A DNA stretch of 64,000 bases from an uncultured Pseudomonadota bacterium (GCA_903844155.1 CAIMSU010000286.1:17904-81903), one strand, 5' to 3'. Positions 1-10,058 are shown, counted from the first letter of the stretch. The notes: generated from the sequence alone by a model not told the origin. Translations and numbers: made by a program.

Positions 1-1389
<1,389 letters not shown>

Positions 1390-1520
1390 CGCGGATGACG
1401 GGCGCGCGTGGGACACCCCGAAACGGGGGCCCCGAAACCGCGCGCGTATAACGGTTCACACGGTGCGGCGAACGGGGAGGGGCTGACACGCGCCGCGGGT
1501 CGACGGATATACGTCCCGCG

Positions 1521-2504
1521 ATGCGCACCCTCTACGTCATGGACCCGCTCTCGAGCCTCAACCTCGCCGGCGACTCCACGTTCATGCTCATGTGCGAGGG
1601 CACCCGGCGCGGGTACGTCTCGGCATGGTGCACGCCCGCCGATCTGCACGCCCGGGAGGGCGCCGTCGCCTGGGCACGCTGCCAGTCCGTTGGCAGCTTT
1701 CCCGTGCACAACGACGGGCCGCGGGGGTTCGAGACGGGGGAGTGGCGCGAGGTCCCGCTCACGGACTTCGACGTGATCTGGATGCGCAAGGACCCGCCCT
1801 TTGACATGTCCTACATCTTCACGACGTACCTCCTGGAGATGGCGACGTGGAAGCCGTCTTCCGCGGGTGCTGTGCCCTCCGGGACGCGCGTGTACAACGA
1901 CCCGCGCGGCCTGCGCTCCCGCAACGAGAAGATCTTCGCGCTGGAGTTCGCGGATCTCACGCCCGAAACGCTCCTCTCGCACGACATCAACCGCATCGTC
2001 GGGTTCACGGAATCCTTGCCGGGACGAGTCGTCTTGAAGCCCTGGGACGGCAACGGTGGACGCGGCGTTCTCGTGAGCCAGGCCGGCGACCCGAACCTTA
2101 GGTCGATGATCGAGCTTCTCACGTCCGAAGGCCGGCAATTCATCCTCGCACAGCGGCACCTACCCGAGATCGCGCTCGGGGACAAGCGGATCCTGCTCGT
2201 AGACGGTGAGCCCGCGGGCGCCATGCTGCGCGTGCCGAGCGCCCGGGATCATCGCGGGAACATGCACGCTGGCGCAACCGTGCACCCGTGCGACCTGACC
2301 GTGCGCGACCAGCACATCTGCGCGACCATCGGCCCGATCCTCCGCGCAGAAGGCCAGCTTTTTGTCGGCATCGACGTGATCGGTGGGTACCTCACCGAGA
2401 TCAACGTCACGAGCCCCACCGGGATCCAGGAGATCAACCGGCTGAACGGGACGCACGTGGAGCGGCTCGTCTGGAACGCGGTCGAGGCAAGGGCGACCGC
2501 GTGA
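1521..2504 (+). CDS. gshB: Glutathione synthetase
   Basis: This ATP-grasp enzyme joins gamma-glutamylcysteine and glycine to make glutathione in the cytoplasm. The 327-residue length is normal for prokaryotic GshB (about 315-330). Visible signatures are DSTFMLMCEGTRRGY near the N terminus, MRKDPPFDMSYIFTTYLLE near residue 93, VYNDPRGLRSRNEKIFALEF, the ATP-binding KPWDGNGGRGVL near residue 172, and the metal-binding EINVTSPTGIQEINRLNG near residue 292. The stop overlaps the GTG start of the next gene (GTGA), so a TPR protein and an SCO1-like protein are probably co-translated with it. No gshA is in the window. A possible minus-10 element TATAAC lies at 1447-1452 with no convincing minus-35. 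Confidence 0.96.
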   Translation: MRTLYVMDPLSSLNLAGDSTFMLMCEGTRRGYVSAWCTPADLHAREGAVAWARCQSVGSFPVHNDGPRGFETGEWREVPLTDFDVIWMRKDPPFDMSYIFTTYLLEMATWKPSSAGAVPSGTRVYNDPRGLRSRNEKIFALEFADLTPETLLSHDINRIVGFTESLPGRVVLKPWDGNGGRGVLVSQAGDPNLRSMIELLTSEGRQFILAQRHLPEIALGDKRILLVDGEPAGAMLRVPSARDHRGNMHAGATVHPCDLTVRDQHICATIGPILRAEGQLFVGIDVIGGYLTEINVTSPTGIQEINRLNGTHVERLVWNAVEARATA

Positions 2505-3676
2505 TCGGGGCGTTTCTGGCGCTTAGTCTCGCGTCGTCTCCCGCGATGGCTGGCTCGATCCTCTCCGACGCGCAGGGCGACGACGAGGGCGACCCGCCGG
2601 TCCTCCCCGCGCTCGGCCCCGTCGCCCCGGGTCCGCTGCCCGCGCGCCCCAGTGACATTGATGCAGCCGCAATGCTCAAGGTCCCCCTGGATCTCTTCGT
2701 CACGGCGCGGAAGGGCTGCCAGCTCCTCTTCGCGCGCCGCTACCGGGAGGCCAAGACCGTTTTTGATGACATCTCCGCCCGTTACCCGACGACGGGCGTC
2801 GGCCCGCTGGGTGTCGCGATCCTCTACCAGGCGTTGATGTTCGAGAATTTCGACTGGAAGTACGACGCGCAGTTCCGAAACGCGTCCGCGATGGCCCGTG
2901 CACAGCTCGAGCAGGGACTCTCGGAGAGCGGTGGCGAGACGATGAAGGAGTTCGTGCTCGCCGCGATCGGCGGCATTGATGCTGTACATTCGCTGCGCAA
3001 GGGAGACTACCTGCAGGCGCTTGGGAGCGCGCTCGTCGCCATTCGCGCGTTGGACCAGACCGAGGAGCAGGCGCCGGGCCTCTACGACGCGAAGATCGGC
3101 GATGGGATGTACCTTTACTGGCGATCGGTGGTCACGGCGTCGTCGAGCTTCCTGCCCGACTTCCCGGACCGGCGTGCCGACGGAATCCGGGCGTTGATGC
3201 AGGCAGAATCTGGCGGCGTCCTGCTTGGACCGGGCGCCTCGCTCGTGATGTCCTACTCGTACATCGAGGAGCGCGACTGGCCGGCGGCGCTCGCCGAGGT
3301 GGACAAGAACGCGAGCGTCTACCCGGACTGCATCGTGAACGCGCTCACGCGGGGTCGCATCCTCACGGCGATGGGCCGCTACCCCGACGCCATCGCCGTC
3401 TACGATCACGTCATCGCCCAGCAGGCCCAGAACGAGCGCGTCTACTACTTTCGCGGGATCGTCCAGAACCGGCAGGGCAACGTCGCCGACGCCATCACCG
3501 ACTGGACGACCTACCTCGCCTACCCGAGCCCGCCGCCGGAATACAAAGGTCAAACCTGGTTCCGACTCGGCCTCGCCCGCACGTCCACCGGCGATACGGA
3601 GGGTGCCCGCGCGGCGTTCACCGAGGGCGCGAAGCTCGACAACGGCCCATCCAAAAAGGCGCTGGAGACTCCATGA
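2501..3676 (+). CDS. Secreted tetratricopeptide-repeat protein
   Basis: The GTG at 2501 overlaps the gshB stop and opens a 391-residue protein beginning (V/M)IGAFLALSLASSPAMAG, a signal peptide with an Ala-x-Ala cleavage site. The mature part is Asp/Pro-rich for about 40 residues and then helical. At least two TPR units are clear toward the C terminus: one contains ALTRGRILTAMGRYPDAIAV and the next YYFRGIVQNRQGNVADAITD. TPR proteins act as assembly scaffolds in the periplasm or at the outer membrane. No enzyme motif is seen. The stop overlaps the ATG of the SCO1-like gene (ATGA), so the three genes are one translational unit. The client of this TPR protein is unknown. Confidence 0.82.
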   Translation: MIGAFLALSLASSPAMAGSILSDAQGDDEGDPPVLPALGPVAPGPLPARPSDIDAAAMLKVPLDLFVTARKGCQLLFARRYREAKTVFDDISARYPTTGVGPLGVAILYQALMFENFDWKYDAQFRNASAMARAQLEQGLSESGGETMKEFVLAAIGGIDAVHSLRKGDYLQALGSALVAIRALDQTEEQAPGLYDAKIGDGMYLYWRSVVTASSSFLPDFPDRRADGIRALMQAESGGVLLGPGASLVMSYSYIEERDWPAALAEVDKNASVYPDCIVNALTRGRILTAMGRYPDAIAVYDHVIAQQAQNERVYYFRGIVQNRQGNVADAITDWTTYLAYPSPPPEYKGQTWFRLGLARTSTGDTEGARAAFTEGAKLDNGPSKKALETP

Positions 3677-4215
3677 TTCCCGTCCTCGCCGCCTTGAGCC
3701 TGCTCGGCTGCACGCCATCGCCGCCGCCGCCCGAGGACTATGGCCCCGCTCCCGCGTTCTCGCTCACCGATCAGAACGGAACCGCCCGCACGCTCGCCGA
3801 CTTTTCGGGCAAGGTCTGGGTCGCCGACTTCATCTTCACGAGCTGTTCGTCGATCTGCCCCACCCTCACAAAGAAGATGGCGGCGATGCAGGTGAAGGAT
3901 CCCTGGGCGACCTTCGTGTCGTTCTCGGTCGACCCCGGGACGGACACGCCGCCCGTCCTCCTCGCCTACGCCGAGAAGTTCCACGCCAGTCCGGGTTGGT
4001 ACTTCCTCACCGGACCGACTGAGGACCTGCAAAAGATCGTGGTCGACGGCTTCAAACAGGCGATGGACATCACCCCGACGAAGGCGGGAGACCCGCCCTC
4101 CATCCTTCACGGCGACCGCTTCATCATCATCGACGGCAACGGCCACATCCGTGGCTACCCCGAGGCCGATGACCCCGAGGTGGACACGATCCTCGCGGCC
4201 CTGAAGCCCACCTAG
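3673..4215 (+). CDS. SCO1/SenC family copper-binding thioredoxin-fold lipoprotein
   Basis: SCO proteins deliver copper to, or reduce cysteines of, the CuA site of cytochrome c oxidase. This 180-residue protein starts with a lipoprotein signal (MIPVLAALSLLGC). The fold opens with PAPAFSLTDQNGTARTLADF. The metal site is complete: CSSICP gives Cys58 and Cys62, and His146 sits in LHGDRFIIIDGNG. Length and layout match the family. No oxidase genes lie nearby, so its partner must be encoded elsewhere. It ends the gshB-TPR-SCO unit, and twin hairpins follow immediately. Confidence 0.93.
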   Translation: MIPVLAALSLLGCTPSPPPPEDYGPAPAFSLTDQNGTARTLADFSGKVWVADFIFTSCSSICPTLTKKMAAMQVKDPWATFVSFSVDPGTDTPPVLLAYAEKFHASPGWYFLTGPTEDLQKIVVDGFKQAMDITPTKAGDPPSILHGDRFIIIDGNGHIRGYPEADDPEVDTILAALKPT

Positions 4216-4216
4216 G

Positions 4217-4268
4217 AAAACCGACGTCGTCGGTTTTCATACCTATGAAAAGCGACGTCGTCGGTTTT
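4217..4268. terminator. Twin hairpins between convergent genes, likely bidirectional terminator
   Basis: Two 21-base hairpins start 31 bases apart between the convergent SCO1-like gene and gpsA. The first (4217-4237) is AAAACCGAC-GTC-GTCGGTTTT, a perfect 9-bp stem. The second (4248-4268) is AAAAGCGAC-GTC-GTCGGTTTT, the same with one mismatched pair. Each has an A tract at one foot and a T tract at the other, so it can terminate transcription on either strand. Duplication of the whole unit is unusual. Confidence 0.75.
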
Positions 4269-4281
4269 GATACATCGGGGA

Positions 4282-5298
4282 TCAGCGCTCGGCGATCCGG
4301 GGGCGCCCGGAGAGGTCGCGCAGCGCCTCGAAAACAGGCCGGTCTTCATACAGCATGCGGTAGACCTGCTCCATGATCGGCACGTCCACGCCTGTTTTCT
4401 GGGCGAGGTGCCAGGCGGAGCGGGCGGTGATGACGCCTTCGGCCACCTGACCCAGCTCGGCGAGGATGGCCGGCAGCGTCTTCCCCTGCCCGAGCCCGAG
4501 GCCCACGCGCCGGTTGCGCGAGAGGTCGCCGGTGCAGGTGAGCACGAGATCGCCGAGGCCGGCGAGCCCCATCATCGTGAGCGGCTGTGCCCCGCGCGCG
4601 ACGGCCAGGCGCGTCATCTCCGCGAGCCCGCGGGTGATGAGGGCCGCACGGGCGTTCGTGCCGAGGCCGGCGCCGTCACTCACTCCGCACGCGATCGCGA
4701 GCACGTTCTTCAACGCCGCGCCGACCTCGACGCCCACGACGTCGTCTGTGTGGTAGACCCGGAAAAAGCCGCCGTGAAACGCGTCGCCGACGAGGTGGCA
4801 GGCCGTCTCGCTCTCGCCCGCGACCACCACGCACGTCGGCAGGCCGATGGCGACCTCCTTCGCGAACGACGGGCCGCCGAGCGCGCAGAGGTTGGGCCGG
4901 ACGTCCGACGGCAGCACCTCGCGCATCACCTCGTCCATCGTCAGCAGCGTGTCGACCTCGATTCCCTTGGACGCGCCGCAGATCACCTGCCCTGCGTGCA
5001 TGTGGGCGCCGACCATCGCGACGACGATGCGGACGGTCTGGCTCGGGACAGCGGTCACGACGAGGGCCACGCCGTCAAGCGCGCCGACGAGATCCGGCGT
5101 GACGGTCAGCGTGTCCGCAAAGCGTTGATCGGGCAGATAGCGCCGGTTCTGCCGTTCGCTCTGCATCCGCAGCGCCCGGTCGCCGTCGTGGTCCCAGAGT
5201 CGGACGTCGTGCCCGTTGCGCGCCAACTGCATCGCCAGCGCCGTGCCCCAGGACCCCGCGCCGATGACCGCGACCCGCTCGACGGCGCCTTCACTCAT
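4282..5298 (-). CDS. gpsA: Glycerol-3-phosphate dehydrogenase [NAD(P)+]
   Basis: GpsA reduces dihydroxyacetone phosphate to sn-glycerol-3-phosphate, the backbone for phospholipids. The 338-residue protein carries VAVIGAGSWGTALAMQLA (Rossmann dinucleotide loop) near residue 10, CGASKGIE, the catalytic-lysine region GAALKNVLAIACG, and TNARAALITRGLAEM. I chose the ATG at 5298 because a GGAGG sits six bases upstream of it; the in-frame ATG at 5304 abuts that GGAGG. The start overlaps the end of the upstream AAA+ gene by 8 bp, so the two are likely co-transcribed. Phosphatidylserine decarboxylase at 44351 is the other phospholipid gene here but is unlinked. Confidence 0.97.
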   Translation of the reverse strand: MSEGAVERVAVIGAGSWGTALAMQLARNGHDVRLWDHDGDRALRMQSERQNRRYLPDQRFADTLTVTPDLVGALDGVALVVTAVPSQTVRIVVAMVGAHMHAGQVICGASKGIEVDTLLTMDEVMREVLPSDVRPNLCALGGPSFAKEVAIGLPTCVVVAGESETACHLVGDAFHGGFFRVYHTDDVVGVEVGAALKNVLAIACGVSDGAGLGTNARAALITRGLAEMTRLAVARGAQPLTMMGLAGLGDLVLTCTGDLSRNRRVGLGLGQGKTLPAILAELGQVAEGVITARSAWHLAQKTGVDVPIMEQVYRMLYEDRPVFEALRDLSGRPRIAER

Positions 5299-6793
5299 GG
5301 ACATCCTCCGTCGACCAATCGGCAAAAAACGCGACGCGACGCGTGTCGACGCTCGCCGGGCGCGCGCGCGGACGGGCCCACTCGCGCAGCTCCTTCAGCC
5401 GGTCGTCCATGGTCACTGCCAACGGGATCGTGTCGCGGGCGACGCGCGCGAGATCCGCCTGGGACATCTCGCGGCCTGCCGAAAAACCGCGGAACAACGC
5501 CGCGACCACGAGCTGCTCCAGCTCCGCGCCGGAGTACCGCTCGGTGTCCTCCGCGACGGCGAGCAGGTCGTAGTCCTCGGGGTTCCGGTTCTTGCGCCGA
5601 AGGTGGATCTCGAGGATCTGCAGGCGCTCGTGCACGTTCGGAAGATCGACGAAGAAGATCTCGTCGAAGCGGCCTTTACGCAGGAGTTCGGGAGGCAGCG
5701 CGCGGACGTCGTTGGCCGTGGCGACGACAAAGACCGGCTTCTGCTTGTCCTGCATCCAGGTCAGGAACGAGCCGAACACCCGCCCGCTCCCCGCCCCGTC
5801 GCTCAAAAAACCCTTCTCGATCTCGTCGATCCACAGCACCACTGGCGCCAGGCTCTCGGCGATCCGGATCGTGTCGCCAAGCCCCTCCTCAGCTCGCCCC
5901 GCGAACAAGGTCGCCACGTCCAGCCGCAACAGTGGCAGGTGCCACAGGTCCGCGACCGCCTTGGCCGACAACGACTTGCCGCAGCCCTGAACGCCAAGAA
6001 GAAACAGGCCTTTTGGCTCCGGCAGCCCGTACTGCCGGGCCCGGTCCGAGAACGACGGCGTGCGCTCGTTCAACCAGTCCTTGAGATTTTCCAGCCCCCC
6101 AACCTGGCTCATCCCCATGTCCGGCTTGATGAACTCCAGGAACTTGGACCGCCGCAGCATCCGCGCCTTCTCCTCCAACAGCGCCGCGACGTCCTTGTCC
6201 TCGAACTGCCGGCCTTCCAGCAGCATCCTTGCGTACGCCCGCTTGATCTCCTTCTCGGTCAGCCCCAGCGAGGCGGTGATGAACTGGTCAAAGCGCTCGG
6301 GAGGCACTGCGATCTGGCGACGGTCCAGGAGCACCGCCAGCAGTTTGGCGATCTCCTTCCGGTCGGGCAGCGGCGCGTCCAGCACAGCAATGTCCTTCTC
6401 CAGCTCGCGGGGCACGGTCGCCGTGTGCGACAGGAACACGATGGCCTGCCTGCGCTGCTCCAGCTCCGGCTCCAGATCGCGCAGCCGCCGGACGAGCGAC
6501 GCGTCGCCCATGTGCTCAGCGGCGTCCTCGAACAGGAAGAACGCTGGACCATCCACGCGCGAGATGTGGGCCAGGCCGCCGATCATCGTCAGGGTCTCGG
6601 GAAGCTGCACGCCGTCGGCCGCCACGCCAAGCTGCATCCCGCTCGTGGACCGCCACCGGTAGAGCTGTACGCCGCTAGCGGTCGCGATCTTCGCGATCCC
6701 GCGCTCGACCCGGTCTTCCTCCGCGCTCTGCACCCAGATGAGCGGGTACCGCGCCGCGACGAGCTGCGGGATGCGCGCGAGCAGTTCTTCCAT
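5291..6793 (-). CDS. AAA+ ATPase, Ycf46-like
   Basis: This 500-residue protein has an N-terminal region of about 240 residues followed by one AAA+ module. Walker A is GVQGCGKS near residue 267, Walker B is [11 protein letters not shown] near residue 320, and the arginine-finger region [12 protein letters not shown] follows. The N-terminal half contains a worn P-loop-domain-like segment ([20 protein letters not shown]), as in cyanobacterial and bacterial Ycf46-type proteins. Members are thought to act as cytoplasmic remodelling ATPases, but no substrate is known and none can be inferred here. The gene overlaps gpsA by 8 bp. The 144 bp upstream contains only a weak CCTCC/GGGGG inverted repeat. 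Confidence 0.88.
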   Translation of the reverse strand: MEELLARIPQLVAARYPLIWVQSAEEDRVERGIAKIATASGVQLYRWRSTSGMQLGVAADGVQLPETLTMIGGLAHISRVDGPAFFLFEDAAEHMGDASLVRRLRDLEPELEQRRQAIVFLSHTATVPRELEKDIAVLDAPLPDRKEIAKLLAVLLDRRQIAVPPERFDQFITASLGLTEKEIKRAYARMLLEGRQFEDKDVAALLEEKARMLRRSKFLEFIKPDMGMSQVGGLENLKDWLNERTPSFSDRARQYGLPEPKGLFLLGVQGCGKSLSAKAVADLWHLPLLRLDVATLFAGRAEEGLGDTIRIAESLAPVVLWIDEIEKGFLSDGAGSGRVFGSFLTWMQDKQKPVFVVATANDVRALPPELLRKGRFDEIFFVDLPNVHERLQILEIHLRRKNRNPEDYDLLAVAEDTERYSGAELEQLVVAALFRGFSAGREMSQADLARVARDTIPLAVTMDDRLKELREWARPRARPASVDTRRVAFFADWSTEDVHE

Positions 6794-6937
6794 GCGGGTC
6801 CGGTATCAAGAAACCCGGACTGGTGTTCGCCGTCGGATCGCGTTCAGATCAAGGCGTTACCCTCCTTTCTGAGGGGGGCGGTCGGCCAAAGGTCCGGGCC
6901 GGCCGCTCGTCTCGCGATCGCGCTGTGACGGCACGAC

Positions 6938-7924
6938 TTACTTCTGGACCTCGATCGAGACCGGCACCTCGGCGCCGTTCTGGTAGAGCACGTTCGGGTC
7001 CGTCGCGATCGTGTCGACCGTGCCGAGCCCCTTGAGCTTCTCCTGCAGCGCGCTCACGTTGTAGCTTGGCACGAAGATCCGCACCGCCGCAGAGTCGCCG
7101 TCGTCCATCGGGTAGTCGGCGAGCGGGCGGCCTTTTGCGTCGACGATGCGACCGCCGAGCGCAGAGGCGACGCCGATGAGGTCCTTCAGCGGGTTCGCGC
7201 CGGAGGGATGGATCCGGTAGCGCCAGGGGGCAGGCGAGTAGAGCGTGGGCGTCTGCGCGCTTTGGGTCTGCGAATTCGCAGCGTAGGAAGCTGTGTTATC
7301 GGTACTTCCCGGCGTGCCGGTGGTGTTGCCGGGCGCGAGGCTGGCGTCCTTCTCCCAGTCGGCCTGGTAGGGCTCGCGGTCGTTGGCGACGGGCGCGTCT
7401 GCGTGCTGGGACGGCGCCGACGACGGGGGCTTCTGGGCAGGGTGAGCCGCGACTGCAAATCCGCCTTCATCTCCGAGGATGCCGTCTGCGTGAGGGTTTT
7501 CGGGGGCGCCTGGCGACGCGGGTGGCGCGAGTGACGGGGCGGTAGCCGCCGCGACCGTCGGCGTTGGTGGCGGCGCGTCGGTCCCTTCGGGCGGGTGATG
7601 CGTCCCAACGACAAGCAGCGCCAACGCAGCGACGGCGGCGAGGCCGACGTAGTCGTACCGGACGCGACGGAGCGCGGTCCGAAGCCGGCTCGGCGCGGGC
7701 TCCGCCATGACCCGGATGTGGAGCCGGTTCGCGAAGCCGGCGGGGGCCTCCAACGGGCCATTGGACCTCAAGAACTCCACCGCACCTCGCAGCTCCTCGT
7801 ACTCGGCCCGAAGTGCGGCATCCCGCTGGATGGCCGCCTCCACCTCGCGCGCCTCGCCCGAGGGGAGGTCCCCGTCCAGGTAGGCGGAAAGTCGGTTTCT
7901 GGCAAAAAACGTGTCCATGTTCAC
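6938..7924 (-). CDS. Putative transmembrane anti-sigma factor
   Basis: The gene follows the ECF sigma gene with a GTGA overlap, the usual arrangement for a cognate anti-sigma factor. The first 60 residues (NRLSAYLDGDLPSGEAREVE onward) match the anti-sigma helical domain, but the Cys/His zinc ligands of the ZAS type are absent. One transmembrane helix lies near residues 93-110 (YVGLAAVAALALLVVG). A Pro/Ala/Ser-rich linker of about 110 residues leads to a folded C-terminal domain, presumably periplasmic, which may sense the stress signal. Two starts are possible: GTG at 7924, four bases after GGAGG, or ATG at 7918, ten bases after it. Confidence 0.85.
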   Translation of the reverse strand: MNMDTFFARNRLSAYLDGDLPSGEAREVEAAIQRDAALRAEYEELRGAVEFLRSNGPLEAPAGFANRLHIRVMAEPAPSRLRTALRRVRYDYVGLAAVAALALLVVGTHHPPEGTDAPPPTPTVAAATAPSLAPPASPGAPENPHADGILGDEGGFAVAAHPAQKPPSSAPSQHADAPVANDREPYQADWEKDASLAPGNTTGTPGSTDNTASYAANSQTQSAQTPTLYSPAPWRYRIHPSGANPLKDLIGVASALGGRIVDAKGRPLADYPMDDGDSAAVRIFVPSYNVSALQEKLKGLGTVDTIATDPNVLYQNGAEVPVSIEVQK

Positions 7925-8556
7925 AGGTCCTCCCGACCGATGGTCCGGCCGAGGATCGCCGCGAGCTCAGCCCGGGCGCGATGAATGCGGCTTTTCACGG
8001 TGCCGCGGGGAAGATCGAGGATCTCACCTATCTCTTCGTAGGCAAGATCCTCGATGTCACGAAGGATGAGGATCTGGCGATGTTCTTCGTCGAGGCTGGC
8101 GAGCGCCGTGGTGAGCAGGGACTCCGCCTCGTTCCGGTGCACGACGGAGTCGCTGCTGGCGACCTCGTCCGCGAACTGGCGGGCGGGCGCGTCATCGTCG
8201 GGCGTGCCGTCGATGGGCTCGTGCCGACGGTAGCCGCGGCGGGTCCGGTACAGGCGATGGTTCTTGCAGTGGTTGAGCGCGACCTTGTAGACCCAGGTGG
8301 AGAGCTGGCTCTCCCCCCGAAAGCCCGGCAGGGAGCGGTAGAGCGCGATGAAGACGTCCTGGGCGGTCTCCTCGGCGCCCTGAGCGTCGTCGAGCCAACG
8401 GCGGCACAGCGTGTAGATCCGGTCCTGGTAGCGGCGCACGATCTCGTCAAACGCGCGCCGGTCGCCGTGCTGAAAGCGGTCGACCAGGTCGCCGTCGGTC
8501 GGCCCCGCGAGCCTCAAGCTCGGGAAGGAGACGGCAGCGAGGAGCGCGACGAACAT
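7921..8556 (-). CDS. ECF-type RNA polymerase sigma factor
   Basis: This 211-residue sigma-70 family protein has region 2 (DEIVRRYQDRIYTLCRRWLD, then GESQLSTWVYKVALNHCKNH) and region 4 (LDEEHRQILILRDIEDLAYE, then GTVKSRIHRARAELAAIL), with no regions 1 or 3. It would direct RNA polymerase to extracytoplasmic stress promoters. The downstream gene is its likely anti-sigma factor. A sigma-E-type promoter 33 bp upstream of the start (8589-8616) suggests autoregulation. The ATG at 8556 is preceded by GGAGG at only three bases, so an internal start is possible; residues 1-18 are not part of the conserved fold. Confidence 0.95.
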   Translation of the reverse strand: MFVALLAAVSFPSLRLAGPTDGDLVDRFQHGDRRAFDEIVRRYQDRIYTLCRRWLDDAQGAEETAQDVFIALYRSLPGFRGESQLSTWVYKVALNHCKNHRLYRTRRGYRRHEPIDGTPDDDAPARQFADEVASSDSVVHRNEAESLLTTALASLDEEHRQILILRDIEDLAYEEIGEILDLPRGTVKSRIHRARAELAAILGRTIGREDL

Positions 8557-8588
8557 GAACCTCCGGGGCTGACTCGGGCTGGAGTGGG

Positions 8589-8616
8589 TGAGACAGCAAC
8601 GCGGCGGAAAAGTTCC
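8589..8616 (-). promoter_or_regulatory. ECF (sigma-E-type) promoter of the sigma gene, within a palindrome
   Basis: On the minus strand GGAACTT (8616-8610) is followed after 15 bases by GTCTCA (8594-8589). This matches the E. coli sigma-E pattern GGAACTT-N15/16-GTCnnA. The minus-35 element lies inside a 7-bp inverted repeat, GGCGGAA-AAG-TTCCGCC (8603-8619). Transcription would begin near 8582, about 26 bases before the sigma ATG. The match is strong, but binding by this particular sigma factor is inferred. Confidence 0.65.
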
Positions 8617-8665
8617 GCCACGCGGCAGGACCGGGTTAATTCAGCGGGATGCCGCCGTCGCGTTA

Positions 8666-8681
8666 CTGTCCGGTCGGACAG
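8666..8681. promoter_or_regulatory. 16-bp palindrome upstream of FHA gene (candidate operator)
   Basis: CTGTCCG-GT-CGGACAG is a perfect 7-bp inverted repeat with a 2-bp spacer, in the sigma/FHA intergenic region 27 bp before the chosen FHA start. Such short-spaced dyads are typical repressor sites. Its half-site TGTCCG also occurs in the inverted repeat at 59107-59144. The cognate regulator is unknown. Confidence 0.45.
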
Positions 8682-8707
8682 GGCGAACGGCGGCGGGCAG
8701 GAACCCG

Positions 8708-9163
8708 TTGGATCGTACTCCTTTCCTCGTCGGTGTCGAAGGTCCGCTCGCGGGGAAGCGGTTCCTCGTGACCGTAGCGGGCCTGCGGCTTGGGCGGGAT
8801 CCTGAGAACGAGGTCCACATCGACGACGCGGGCGTGAGCCGGCAGCATGCCCGGGTCCTGCTCCACAATGGCGCGGTCTGGGTCCAGGATGCGGGCAGCC
8901 GCAACGGGCTCCACGTGAACGGCCAACGCGTGCCCGACCACAAGCAGGTGAAGGAAGGCGACCGGATCGTGCTCGGCGCCCACACGTTCACGGTAGAGCT
9001 CGTCGCGGCCCTGGAGCGCGCGGAGCCGGCCAGTCCAGCGGTCGCGCCCCCAAAGCCCGGCGGCGCACCCGTCATGCCAATTGCGCTCATCATTGGCGGG
9101 ATTCTGCTGCTCGTCGGCTGCGCCGGCGTGGCGTCGGCGCTGTGGTGGGCCTCGCGTTCGTAG
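8708..9163 (+). CDS. FHA-domain protein with C-terminal membrane anchor
   Basis: FHA domains bind phosphothreonine peptides, often on targets of Hanks-type kinases such as the one encoded at 12605. From the TTG at 8708 the protein is 151 residues. It has an FHA domain with the conserved LGRDPENEVHI, VSRQHARVLL and DAGSRNGLHVNG, a short Ala/Pro linker, and a C-terminal helix (IALIIGGILLLVGCAGVASA) ending in Arg-Ser. TTG is preferred because AGGA precedes it by five bases. The longer in-frame start (GTG 8588) would sit on the divergent ECF promoter and translate through a perfect palindrome. The C-terminal anchor suggests the FHA domain faces the cytoplasm. Confidence 0.85.
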   Translation: MDRTPFLVGVEGPLAGKRFLVTVAGLRLGRDPENEVHIDDAGVSRQHARVLLHNGAVWVQDAGSRNGLHVNGQRVPDHKQVKEGDRIVLGAHTFTVELVAALERAEPASPAVAPPKPGGAPVMPIALIIGGILLLVGCAGVASALWWASRS

Positions 9164-9271
9164 CCCCCGTTTCGCGACCGTTGAACAAATGTGGCGCTGA
9201 ACTCTTGCTCAGCTAACGACAGCTGGGTAAGCGGTTCGAGCCTCTCCAACCCTCCCCCAAATGGTGCTCTC

Positions 9272-10051
9272 ATGCAGTCTGTCTCCTCCGCGAAAGGTCG
9301 CTTTGTCTGATTCGAACTTCTCACCACCGACCCGGCGGCCGCCAAGGCCTTTTACGGCAAGGTCGTCGGCTGGGAGACGGAGGCCTGGCCCGGCACCGAC
9401 TACACCATGTGGAAGATCCCGGGCGGCGCGCAGATCGGTGGCGTGATGGCGCTGCCCGAGCAGGCCAGGGCGATGGGCGCGCCCCCGCACTGGGTCGGCA
9501 ACCTCTGCGTCGAGAGCTGCGATGCGGCTGTCGCGAAGACGGTCGCCCACGGTGGCCGCGTGCTGATGCCCGCTTCCGACATGCCGGGCGTCGGCCGGAC
9601 CGCGATCGTCGCCGACTGCTGCGGCGCGACGTTGGCGCTCCACCAGCCCGAGAATCTGGCCCCGGGGCACGAGGGTCAGGCGACCTTCGGCGAGGTCTCC
9701 TGGTCGGAATTGATGACGGACAACCTTGAGAGCGCGATGGCGCTGTACAGCGACGTCGCCGGCTGGGTGAAAGGCGACGCGATGGACATGGGCGAGATGG
9801 GCCCCTACCAGATGTTCGGCGTCTCGGCGGCGCGGGAGGGCACCGTCGGCGGGATGATGAAGCGCCCGCCGATGGTGCCGGTTTCGTGCTGGACGTACTA
9901 CTTCTACGTGGCGGATCTGGACGCCGCGATCGCCGCCGCGACCGCCAACGGGGGGCACCTGCTGCACGGACCGACGCCGATCCCGGGCGGGGACCGCGTC
10001 GCGAACCTGATGGATCCCCAGGGCGCAGCCTTCGCGCTCCACGGGAAGTAG
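9272..10051 (+). pseudogene. VOC-family (glyoxalase-like) protein interrupted by in-frame TGA
   Basis: The reading frame encodes a two-domain vicinal-oxygen-chelate protein: FELLTTDPAAAKAFYGKVVG starts domain 1, and FGEVSWSELMTDNLESAMAL starts domain 2. The natural start appears to be the ATG at 9272 (MQSVSSAKGRFV). Codon 13, at 9308-9310, is TGA exactly where relatives have Trp in a GRFVWFEL-like motif. No ATG, GTG or TTG in frame follows until the ATG at 9407, which would delete the first strand and helix of domain 1. The frame is otherwise intact to 10051 with normal codon use. A TGG-to-TGA change or a sequencing error is the simplest reading; translation from 9407 (214 residues) is the alternative. 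Confidence 0.72.
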
Positions 10052-10058
10052 TCGGCGT

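Noticed and set aside
4267..6928. Long plus-strand frames of 605 and 570 codons
   Set aside because: They are antisense to gpsA and the AAA+ gene, which have clear family motifs.
9220..9260. GGTTCGAGCC resembling a tRNA T-arm
   Set aside because: No matching acceptor, D or anticodon stems can be drawn around it.
9308..9310. TGA read as tryptophan or selenocysteine
   Set aside because: Other genes here end in TGA and use TGG for Trp, relatives have Trp not Cys, and no recoding hairpin is evident after the codon.
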